NCBI GenBank assembly: GCA_963817635.1
Contig: CAWFPR010000015.1
Span: 186,001-250,000 of the forward strand
Reading direction: 5' to 3'
Length of the DNA stretch: 64,000 bases
Source: CAWFPR01 sp963817635
GTDB taxonomy: Bacteria; Acidobacteriota; Vicinamibacteria; Vicinamibacterales; 2-12-FULL-66-21
Shown here: piece by piece, positions 1 through 10,015 of the stretch
Layout: each line of letters starts with the position of its first letter
How positions within the stretch are numbered: the stretch's first letter is position 1
The notes under the pieces: model-generated
What the model was told of the DNA's origin: nothing
What the model saw: only the letters and a program-made list of their open reading frames with translations
Database searches by the model: none
Program-made: the position numbers and the translations under genes

Positions 1-70
1 CCTGCCGCTCTGGGACGAGATGATCGCGGAATTCAACCGGGAAGCCGCCGCGCCGGCCGCGCTCGCATGA
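1..70 (+). CDS. 3' end of an unidentified upstream gene
   Basis: Only the last 22 codons and the TGA (68-70) are present. They read in frame from base 2 and end in an Ala/Pro-rich tail. The stop overlaps the ATG of the next gene as ATGA, so the two genes are probably translationally coupled in one operon. The fragment is too short to assign a family. Confidence 0.5.
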   Translation, partial: LPLWDEMIAEFNREAAAPAALA

Positions 71-1478
71 CGGACCGGCGCGCGGCGCACGAATCGACGA
101 TGGTGTGCGCGGGCTGCGGCGCCGACGCAACCGGCGTCTACCCGTTCCGCTGTCCGCGGGCGACGGGGAGCGACGACGTCGATCACGTCCTGACGCGCGT
201 CCTGAGCCCGGAGTGGACGCGTTTCCCTTCCGGTTCCGATCGCAATCCGTTCGTTCGCTACCGCGGGCTGCTGCACTCGTTTCATGTCGCGCGGGCGCAC
301 GGCATGCCGGAGGAGGCGTACGTCTCTCTGGTGCGCTCGCTCGATGAGTCCATCGCGCGCGTTGACGGGGGCGGATTCCGCGAGACGCCGTTCGGGCGCG
401 ACGCGGCGCTCAGCGGCCAGCTCGGATTCAGCGGGCGCGGCGGCGTGTGGGTCAAGGACGAGACGGGCAATGTCTCGGGCTCGCACAAGGCGACGGCACC
501 TGGCGGGGATCATGATCTACCTCCAGATGCTCGAGCGCATCGGGCTCATCGCTCCGCCGCTCGCGCCGCTGGCGATTGCGAGCTGCGGGAATGCCGCGCT
601 CGCCGCCGCGGTTGTCGCGCGCGCGGCGGATCGCGATCTCCACGTGTTCATCCCGCCTGACGCGCCGGCGTCGGTCGTCGCCCGCCTCAGGGAGCTCGGC
701 GCGCGCCTGACGATCTGCACCCGCCGGCCGGACGTCTCCGGCGATCCGTGCTACCACGCGTTCCGGCGCGCCGTCGCTGACGGCGCGCTGCCGTTCTGCT
801 GCCAGGGCAACGAGAACGGCCTCACGATTGAAGGCGGCGAGACGATCGGCTACGAGATGCTCACGGCGCTGGCGGGCGCGCCGCTCGATCGGATCGTCAT
901 CCAGGTTGGCGGCGGCGCGCTGGCCAGCGCCGTCATCCAGGCGTTCACCGAAGCCCGCACGCTCGGCATCACGTCGTCGCTGCCGCGGTTCCATGCCGTG
1001 CAGACGCGCGGCGCCTACCCCCTGAAGCGCGCGTACGACCTGGTCCGGGGCTGGATGAACGCGCACGGAACCGACGCCGAGACGGCGCTCCGTCATGCGG
1101 TGACGCATCGTGCCGGGTTCATGTGGCCGTGGGAAGAGGAGCCGCGAAGCCTGGCGCACGGCATCCTGGACGACGAGACCTACGACTGGGCCGCCGTCGT
1201 GAAGGGCATGCTCGAAAGCGGCGGCACGCCAATCGTGGTCACGGACGAAGAACTGACGAGCGCGTGCGACCTCGCGAATGCCACCCGCGGCCCTGACGCA
1301 ATTCGCGCGGAGCGCGGAGAGCAGCGAGGCACGCGCGGCCTCCGGCCATGGGGCGGCGCTCCCGGTCGATCATACCGGCGCGGCCGGCCTCGCCGGCCTG
1401 CAACAGCTGGTTCAGGAGGGCACGGTCCAACCCGGCGAACGCGTCGCGGTGATTTTCTCAGGCGTGCGCAGGGCCTGA
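67..1478 (+). CDS. threonine-synthase-like PLP-dependent lyase (two frameshifts)
   Basis: Fold-type II PLP enzyme of the threonine synthase / threonine dehydratase kind. The N-terminus has a CxxCG...YPFRCP cysteine set typical of threonine-synthase-like proteins. The PLP lysine lies in GNVSGSHK, then comes a small-residue stretch ASCGNAALA, and the glycine-rich phosphate loop is QVGGGALAS. The C-terminus ends with VAVIFSG, a usual closing strand. Two single-base insertions, near 487-495 and near 1284, move the reading through all three frames; removing one base at each restores a continuous protein of about 470 residues. The ATG at 67 overlaps the upstream stop (ATGA), which decides the start. 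The substrate is unknown; threonine synthase is possible, but no threonine-pathway neighbour is visible. Confidence 0.75.
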
Positions 1479-1515
1479 TCGACCGGGCTCCCGCGCGCAC
1501 CAGCGCGTTTCCAGG

Positions 1516-1534
1516 CCCGCCCGCGTCAGGCGGG
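1516..1534 (+). terminator. GC-rich hairpin after the PLP enzyme gene
   Basis: A 6-bp perfect stem (CCCGCC / GGCGGG) with a 7-nt loop lies 38 nt downstream of the lyase stop. No T-tract follows, so it is at best a weak or Rho-assisted terminator. The rest of 1479-1625 shows nothing I can assign. Confidence 0.25.
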
Positions 1535-1625
1535 TGCGGATCGCTGAAGTCCACCGCGGAAATGCCGATTGTGCCATCGAGCCTGCCCGACCAGGGGTGG
1601 GGCGTCGTGCTGCCGGTGGAACGAG

Positions 1626-3745
1626 ATGGGCGTGCTATCCAGGGAAAATCAGTCCGAGTCGCCGACACGGCCACGGCCTGCCGGGTTGTCGGCAGTGCTC
1701 TTGGAGTCCGGAGTCGTCAGCGGGAGCGACCTGCTCGTTGCCGAGCAGCATGCCGCGCGCGAGTGCGTCGAGTTGACCGACGCGCTCGTCGCGCTCGGCC
1801 TGGCGTCTGAACGGGCTGCCTACGACGCGGCGGCGGCCGCCGCCGGCACCGAACGGATTGACCTCGAAGAGGTCGCGTCGAGCGAGCTCGCCGCGCGCCT
1901 CGTACCCGAGAAGCTCGCGCGCCGGCTGATGGTCGTCCCGATCCACGTGAGCGACCGGACGTTGACGTACACGACCTGCCGGCCGTTCGGGCGTGACACC
2001 AATCAGGATGTCGCGTTTGCGTCCGGCCGCCGTACCCACATGGTGGTGGCGACCCGCACCGCGATCCTGGCGGCGCTCGACCACAGCTATCCGCACCTGC
2101 GGGATCTCGATGTCCTCGCCGAGCGCATGCGCCGGAGCGTCCGGACGTCCAACCGATGGATGCGCTCCTCGCGCCGTCCCCGGAGACAACCGACATCGAG
2201 ATGTGCAACAACATCGTCGGCCGCGCCGTCGAGATGGGCGCCAGTGAAATCCAAATCGAGTGCGGCGCCGCGGGTACCTCGGTGCACTTCCGCATCTGCG
2301 GGGTGCTCGAGCCCGTGCTCACACTGCCGGACTCGGTCGCCCATCCGATCCGCCAGCGCTTCAAGATCATGGCGCGCGTGGCAGTCGCCGTGCGCAACCG
2401 CCCGCAAAACGGGGCGTTTCGCGTCAAGGTCAACACACGGCCCATCGACGTCCGCCTGGCGACCCTGCCGACACTCGACGGCGAGAAGCTCGTGCTCCGC
2501 GTCCTCGACAGCCAGAGCCCGTCCCAGACGCTCGGTCAACTCGGCTTCGATGACGACACGCGGCAGCGCTTCGAACGCGCGCTGCAGCGCCCCGACGGCC
2601 TCGTCCTCGTGACCGGCCCCATCGGCAGCGGCAAGACGACGACCCTCTACGCCGCGCTCGGACATCTGCGGACCCGGCACGCCAACGTCGTGAGCGTCGA
2701 GGATCCGGTGGAGCGCACGCTGTCCGGCGTGACGCAGGTTCCGGTGAACGTCAAGGCCGGCCACACCTTCGGAAGCACGCTGCGCTCGCTCCTGCCGCAG
2801 GAGCCGAACGTGATCATGGTCGGTGACATCCGCGACGGCGAAGTCGCGCAGATTGTCGCGCAGGCGGCGCGCACGCGCCACCTCGTGCTGTCGTCGGTCG
2901 CCGCGGCGGACGCCGCTGCGGCTGTCGAGCGGCTGCACGGCCTCGGACTGGGGGCCGTCAAGGTCGCCACGCTGCTCTCGGCCGTCGTCGCCCAGCGGCT
3001 GGTCCGGACGCTCTGCCCGCACTGCCGCCGCGTGCACGGCGAGTTCGAGGCCCGGCAGCTCGGCACGCAGCATCGGCTGCCGCGAATTCCCGCGTCGGCC
3101 GGCGTCGGCTGCCCGCACTGCCGGCAGACCGGGTACGCGGGGCGCGTGCCCGTCGTCGAACTGCTCACCCCGACCGACCAGGTCCGCGAAGCCATTGCGC
3201 GCGGCGCGACCGCCGAGGACATCCGCACCGCGATGCGGGCGTCGGGCTTTGCCACGCTGCGCGATCGCGCGCTCGCCCTCGTCGGCGACGGCGTGACATC
3301 GATCGAAGAAGTCAACCGGGTGCTCGCCGTGGACGGCGGCGCCGGCGTGAAGCCCGCGAGACGCCCGCGCGTGCTCATCACCGATGACGAACCGCTCACG
3401 CGGATGCTGGTCAAGCTGCTCCTCGAGCGCGCGCAGTTCGAGGTGCTCGAGGGAACCAACGGGCGCCAGGCGATCGAAATCGCGGTGCACGAACGTCCCG
3501 ATCTCGTGCTGATGGACCTCAATATGCCCGAGATGAACGGGTACGAGGCCATCGCGCAGCTGAGGAAGGATTTCACGCTCACGACCCTCCCCATCATCGT
3601 CCTGACCGCCGAGGAGGGCGACGGCGTCGAGCGCCGCGTCCTGGCGCTCGGGGCAGACGACTACATCGTCAAGCCGTTCGACCCGGAGGTCCTGCTGTCG
3701 CGGGTGCAGGCCGTATTCAGGCGGCTGAAGGTGACGGCCGCCTGA
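1626..3745 (+). CDS. PilB/GspE-family secretion ATPase fused to a response-regulator receiver domain
   Basis: Domain order is: an N-terminal GspE/PilB N domain (about residues 10-160), the hexameric AAA-type secretion ATPase (about 185-560), then a CheY-like receiver domain (about 575-705). Visible motifs are Walker A GPIGSGKTTT (2615-2644), the Asp-box/Walker B region VIMVGDIRD, and two CPHC pairs forming the zinc site. The receiver has the acidic pocket ITDDE, phosphoacceptor Asp at codon 3514 (in VLMDLNMPE) and the KPF lysine. Several ATPase positions are non-canonical: GDIRD for GEIRD, and SVAAADA where the family has the His box (TLHTNDA type). One frameshift lies near 2110-2155 (net -1 or +2). 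The ATG at 1626 is chosen because the conserved N domain begins shortly after it. It probably drives or regulates type IV pilus or type II secretion-like assembly, but no other pilus gene is in the window. Confidence 0.82.
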
Positions 3746-3790
3746 GCCGGGCGACATCCGCACGCACGACCCACTCTGAATCGGCGCCTG

Positions 3791-4084
3791 GGGACGGGGT
3801 CAGACCCCCGCGCCCGGGGGACGGGGTCAGACCCCCGCGCCCGGGGGACGGGGTCAGACCCCCGCGCCCGGGACGGGGTCAGACCCCCGCGCCCGGGGGA
3901 CGGGGTCAGACCCCCGCGCCCGGGGGACGGGGTCAGACCCCCGCGCCCGGGGGACGGGGTCAGACCCCCGCGCCCGGGGGACGGGGTCAGACCCCCGCGC
4001 CCGGGACGGGGTCAGACCCCCGCGCCCGGGGGACGGGGTCAGCCCCCCGCGCCCGGGGGACGGGGTCAGACCCCCGCGCCCGGG
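3791..4084. repeat. 11-copy tandem array of a 27-bp unit containing GGGGTCAGACCCC
   Basis: Eleven head-to-tail copies of a GC-rich unit (acggggtcagaccccc followed by gcgcccggggg). The period is 27 bp; two copies are 25 bp long (before 3873 and before 4006). Copy ten has a point difference (cagccccc). Each unit holds the near-palindrome GGGGTCAGACCCC. The array fills most of the gap 3746-4103 and ends about 16 bp before the -10 element of the next gene. The core recurs as two copies at 9902-9933. There are no unique spacers, so it is not a CRISPR array. Confidence 0.95.
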
Positions 4085-4099
4085 ACCGCTCCGGCGGTG

Positions 4100-4105
4100 T
4101 ACCAT
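4100..4105 (+). promoter_or_regulatory. -10-like element TACCAT of the acylase gene
   Basis: TACCAT sits 7 nt before the ATG at 4113, as in the other leaderless-type starts of this window. An alternative ATG at 4104 lies inside the element, so 4113 is the better start. Confidence 0.4.
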
Positions 4106-4112
4106 GCCGCCC

Positions 4113-6610
4113 ATGTCCCCACACCGACATTCGCGCTGTGCGATGGCCGTCGCGCTGGCAATGGCCGTGCTCGCGACCCTCGCGGCCCAGTCACCCACGC
4201 CCGCCCCGCCGGAGGTACGGCTCGAAGCCGCCGGACTGACACAGCCGGTCGAGATCGTCCGCGATCGCTGGGGCATCTCCCACATCTACGCCAAGAACGA
4301 AGCACGACCTGTTCTTCGCGCAGGGCTACAACGTCGCGCGCGACCGGCTGTTCCAGCTCGAAATGTGGCGGCGGCAGGCCACCGGCACCGTCGCCGAGAT
4401 CCTCGGCCCGGCGCGAACTGAAGCGCGACATCGGCACGCGCCTGCTTCATGTTCCGCGGCGATCTCGACCAGGAGCTGAACTGGTATCACCCGCACGGCG
4501 CAAGCCATCGTCCAGGCCTTCGTCGACGGCGTCAACGCCTACGTCGACGAGACGCGAAAGAAGCCGGCGCTGCTGCACGCCCGAGTTCAAGATGCTCGGC
4601 ATCACGCCGGGCAAATGGACGCCGGCGGTGGTCGTGTCGCGCTTCAACGGCCTGCTGGGCAACATCGACCAGGAGGTCGAACTATGGCGCTGGCCGTCCG
4701 CATGATGGGCGCCGACAGGGTCAAGGAGCTGGCGTACTTCCAGCCGGCGGCGACCCGGAGCTGCGAGCTGGATCCGGCCATCGACGCGTCGCTGCATCGA
4801 CGACCGACATCCTGGAGCTGTTCAACGCGTTCCGGCAGCCGATCCGGTTCACGCCCGACGAAATGGCGCCGGCGTATCGCGGCGATCGCGCGCGTCGCGC
4901 GACGGGCTGAACGGCGAGCGCGGGGCCGTCGGCGAGCCTGACCTGACGCCAGCGGCGCCAGGACATCGGCAGCAACAACTGGGTCGTCAGCGGCGCGCTG
5001 ACCGCAGAGCGGGTATCCGCTGATGATGAACGACCCGCACCGCGTCCAGCAGGCGCCGTCGCTGCGCTACTGGGTGCATCTGGTCGCGCCCGGCTGGAAC
5101 GTGATCGGCGGCGGGCGAGCCGGTGCTGCCGGGCGTGTCGATCGGCCACAACGAGTTCGGCGCGTGGGGCCTGACGATCTTCGGCACCGACGGCGAGGAC
5201 CTCTACGTCTACGACACGAATCCGGCCAACCCGATCGAGTACCAGTACCAGCGGCGCTTGGGAAGCCATGCAGGTCGTCAAGGACAAGATCCCGGTGAAA
5301 GGGCGAGCGCCCGGCCGCGGTCGAGCTGAAGTACACGCGGCACGGTCCGGTGGTCGTCCGAGGACACGGCGCATCACAAGGCGTACGCGCTGCGCGCGGC
5401 GTGGCTGGAGCATCGGGCTCGGCGCCCTACCTGGCCAGCCTGCGCATGGACCAGGCCAGAGCATGGGAGGAGTTCCGCGAGGCCTGCAGCTACAGCCGGA
5501 TCCCGGCCGAGAACATGGTGTGGGCCGACAGCGACGGGCAACATCGGGTACCAGGCCGTCGGCATCGCGCCGCTGCGCCCGAACTGGAGCGGGCTCGTGC
5601 CCGTGCCGGGCGACGGCCGCTACGAATGGGACGGCTACCTGCCGATCAAGGCGCTGCCGCACGCGCTGAATCCGGCGAAGGGCTTCTTCGCCACGTCCAA
5701 CAACTATCTCATTCCGCCCGGCTAGCCGTATCCGCGAAGCGCTGCACTACACCTGGGCCGATCCGTTCCGCGCGTCGCGCATCGGCGAGCGTGCTCGGCG
5801 ATCGGGCCGCATCCACGTCGCCGACATGATCCGGCTGCAGAACGACGAGCTGTCGATTCCGGCGCGCAGCCTGGTGCCGCTGCTGCGCGACCTGCCGATC
5901 GCCGACGCGGCCGCGGCGAGGCCAGGCGACCGGCTGCTCGCACTGGAACGACGTGCTCGACAAGGACTCGGTGGCGGCGGGCATCTACGAGATGTGGCAG
6001 CGGCGGCTTGATGGCCGAACATGCGCGACCTGCTGGTGCCGAAGGCGGCCGCGCCCGTTCATCGGCAGCCTCAGATGTCAAGCAAGATCGATCGACTGGC
6101 TGAATGCGCCCGACGGCCGCTTCGGCGCCGATCCGATCGCGGGCCGCGAACGATGCTCCTGGTCAGGAGCCTCACGGAGGCGGTCGCGGAGCTGACCAAG
6201 AGGCTCGGGCCGGACAGGACCGCTGGACAGTGCGGCGGACGTATCACCATGCGCTCATCCGCACCCGCATGAGCGAGGCGGTGAACGCCGGATCGCGCGC
6301 GCGCTTCGACGTCGGCGACGCCCCGCGCGGCGGCGACAGCTACACCGTGAACGCGACCGGCGGCGGCGACAACCAGACGTCGGGCGGGTCGTTCAAGATC
6401 GTCGCCGACACCGAGGACTGGGACAATTCGGTCGGCCTGAACAATCCCGGCCAGTCAGGCGATCCCGACGAGCCCGCACTACCGCGATCTGTATCGAACT
6501 GTGGGCGCGCGGGCAAATACTTCCCGATCTTCTTTTCGCGCTCGAAGGTCGAGTCGGTGGCCGAGCAGATCGTGCGGCTGGAGCCGGCGGCGCGCGGCGG
6601 CGGGCGCTAA
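4113..6610 (+). pseudogene. penicillin acylase / peptidase S45 family gene with about 20 frameshifts
   Basis: Ntn-hydrolase of the penicillin/AHL acylase family. It starts with a signal peptide (AMAVALAMAVLATLAAQ), then RDRWGISHIYAKNE and, after correcting one base, HDLFFAQGYNVARDRLFQLE, the hallmark of the alpha chain. The autocatalytic junction reads DIGSNNWVVSG with the nucleophile Ser at 4971-4973. The C-terminus is intact from about 6250 (DNQTSGGSF, then a FPIFFSRSKVE tail). In between, the frame changes about every 60-110 bp. The shifts I traced are mostly single extra bases (near 4302, 4410, 4445, 4503, 4577); one near 4690 needs -1 or +2. Each repair restores acylase-like sequence. 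Codon usage and the protein signal are otherwise well preserved, so this is either a recent pseudogene or a badly called stretch. Repaired length is about 800 residues, usual for the family. Confidence 0.8.
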
Positions 6611-6719
6611 CAGGATGCTGAAAAAAGCATCGGTAATGGTAAATGGAAAATAAGGGTAATAAATTTATTTTTTCCCCTATCCATTCCATCAGGCCGGCAT
6701 TTTTCAGCGGCCTGCTAAC
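6608..6719. repeat. AT-rich imperfect palindrome between convergent genes
   Basis: The outer arms at 6608-6628 and 6697-6719 are imperfect inverted repeats (taacagg-atgctgaaaaa versus the reverse complement of the right arm, ttagcaggccgctgaaaaa). Inside them, a second pair of related arms (ATGG/AATGG-rich) flanks the perfect palindrome AATAAATTTATT. GC content is far below the surrounding DNA. It starts at the acylase stop and overlaps the stop of the minus-strand TPR gene. It could act as a bidirectional terminator or be a small non-autonomous inverted-repeat element. Confidence 0.6.
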
Positions 6720-7699
6720 AGCCCGGCGGTCCGGCGCCGCGAACGCCGCGCTGCGGGCGGCGCGACCGATTCAGCTCGATCGCCCGGTCGCGCAAGGCGT
6801 CCGCCTCCGCGACGAGTGCCTCGCGCGCGGACGGGTCAGCCGTCAGGCCCGCCTGCATCCGCAGCAGGATGTTCTTGTAGGTGAGCGCCGCCACGTAGTC
6901 CGGATCGATCGCGAGCGCGCGATCGTCGGCCTCGATGCCCTTGAGGATGTACTCCAGTTTCCGGTCGCTCGTCAGCCTGTCGTCTTTCTGCGCCTTCTCC
7001 CAGTAGTAGGTCGCGACCAGGTTGTGCGTCGCCGGGTTTGCCACATCCAGATCGGCCAGGTCGTGCAGCGCCTCCATCGTCTTCGCGAAATTCCCATGGC
7101 GGTTGTAGTACCCGGCGAGCCGCCGGTAGACCTCCAGGTCAGCTGGTTTCCTGGTCCGCGCCGTCGCGAGCACGCGCTCGGCATCGTCGTATCGGGCCGT
7201 GTCCTCGTAGACCTTCGCGAGCGCGAAATAGTTGCGCACGTCATCGGGTTCGAGCGCGATCATCCGCTCGATGAGTGGCGCCGCGCGCGCCGGGTCGTTC
7301 AGTTTCTCCGGGCCGCAGGCGGCGACGAGGTATTCCAGGGCGAGGCGGCGGATCTTCGGGTCCGGATCGCGTTCGAAGGCCAGCTGGTAGGTCCCGAACC
7401 GCCTTCTGGAGGTGGCCGTCGTTGACGTCATCATCCGAGCGCGACGGTGCGTACAGGTGGTCGTAGCTGTTGGCCAGGAAGAAGTACGCACTGGCGAGCG
7501 CCGGCTCGGCCGCAATGGCCGCTTCGTATTTCTCTGCGGCCGCCGACCACTGCGCCGCACGGTAAAGCTCGTTCGCCGAGGCGGCCAGCTCGGTCCCGTC
7601 GGGCGGCGTTCGCCGGACGCCCCCGGGTGGTTGCTGAAGCGATACCTCGGCGCAGAGCAGCGCGATGACGAGCACCGCCGCAAACCGCACCACCGCCAC
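6715..7699 (-). CDS. secreted tetratricopeptide-repeat protein (one frameshift)
   Basis: A signal peptide (AVVRFAAVLVIALLCAEVSL) is followed by TPR helices: ANELYRAAQWSAAAEKYEAA, YFALAKVYEDTARYDDAERV, VYRRLAGYYNRHGNFAKTME and further pairs. It probably works as a periplasmic protein-protein scaffold; no partner can be named. The start is the GTG at 7699, with GGAGG eight bases upstream. A single frameshift near 7405 separates the N-terminal third from the rest. The last codons run into the right arm of the AT-rich palindrome, so the natural C-terminus may have been altered. Confidence 0.7.
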
Positions 7700-7808
7700 G
7701 CGACACCTCCGCTCAGCAGGATCTTATATCTTTGACACCACGCCGGCGAAAACGGTCTCCCCGCGGCTACGACTCGTGCCAGAATGACCATCCGGAAAGG
7801 AGGGCTCG

Positions 7809-9271
<1,463 letters not shown>

Positions 9272-9346
9272 ACGCGCTCAGACTATCTCATCAACTTTCC
9301 AGGTTTCGCTGAGGACATGAGTGCGGCGCGGCGCTACCGTGCCCGC

Positions 9347-9958
9347 ATGACCCGTTCAATTCTCATCGCCGCAATGGTGTGCCTGATCCACGCCGGCGGC
9401 GCGGTCGCGCAACCGGCGTCCGAGCCCGTCCCTCCGGCCGAACATCTCGGGTTCGGCGGATACGCGGGCGTGGGGCTGCCGTGGGCGATCGTCGCCGCTC
9501 GGCTCAGCGTACCGTTCCATCCGAGGGGCGGCCTCGACATCGATATCGGCCGGTCGCGGAATGCCGGCAGTCCGACGGCCGCGTTTGGTGCAGCCGTTCG
9601 CTGGTTGCGGCACGAGCGGCGGCCGGACGGCACCAGCGACTACGCCATCATCGGCGTGCTCGTGATGGACAGCACCATCCGCACGGACATCCGGTTTCCG
9701 GATTGCGAGATCAGACTGACGAATCGTCGCAAGCGTCTCAGCGGACAGATCGGCTACGGCGTGGACTGGCAGGCTCGCAACGGAACGCGAACAGGGCTGG
9801 AATTCGCTGGAGGCGGCAGTGAACGGTCCGGTCCGCGCCTGTTCGCGCGCGTGTTCGTGGTTTGGGGCCCTGCAGTTCGTCCGCGTCGCCCCTGTCCGTC
9901 GGGGGTCAGACCCCGGGAGCGGGGTCAGACCCCGGACCACGCGGGATCATCCGGGTAG
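9347..9958 (+). CDS. small secreted protein of unknown function, beta-rich
   Basis: A signal peptide (TRSILIAAMVCLIHAGGAVA) is followed by about 140 residues with alternating hydrophobic strands (GFGGYAGVGLPWAIVAARLS, YAIIGVLVMDSTI, SGQIGYGVDWQ). This resembles a small outer-membrane barrel, but I do not recognise a family. The last ~25 codons read through the GGGGTCAGACCCC repeats at 9902-9933, so the original stop may have been lost to a frameshift just before the repeat. The ATG at 9347 is preferred over 9317 because the signal peptide begins there. Confidence 0.5.
   Translation: MTRSILIAAMVCLIHAGGAVAQPASEPVPPAEHLGFGGYAGVGLPWAIVAARLSVPFHPRGGLDIDIGRSRNAGSPTAAFGAAVRWLRHERRPDGTSDYAIIGVLVMDSTIRTDIRFPDCEIRLTNRRKRLSGQIGYGVDWQARNGTRTGLEFAGGGSERSGPRLFARVFVVWGPAVRPRRPCPSGVRPRERGQTPDHAGSSG
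9902..9933. repeat. two copies of the GGGGTCAGACCCC element
   Basis: Exact cores at 9902-9914 and 9921-9933, separated by 6 bp. This is the same core as the 27-bp array at 3791-4084. They lie at the 3' end of the small secreted-protein ORF and before the convergent permease gene. Such dispersed near-palindromes resemble REP-type intergenic elements; no transposase is nearby. Confidence 0.8.
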
Positions 9959-10015
9959 TCCGTCCCGATCCGATAATCAGTCGCCTGAGCCCTCCAGGCG
10001 CCGCGAGGGTGCGGC

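Noticed and set aside
2087..3763. Long minus-strand ORF opposite the secretion ATPase
   Set aside because: It is rich in Arg, Gly, Asp and His without motifs, as expected for the antisense frame of a GC-rich gene; the plus strand has the Walker and receiver motifs.
3791..4084. CRISPR array
   Set aside because: Copies are contiguous with no unique spacers, the unit varies in length by 2 bp, and no cas gene is present.
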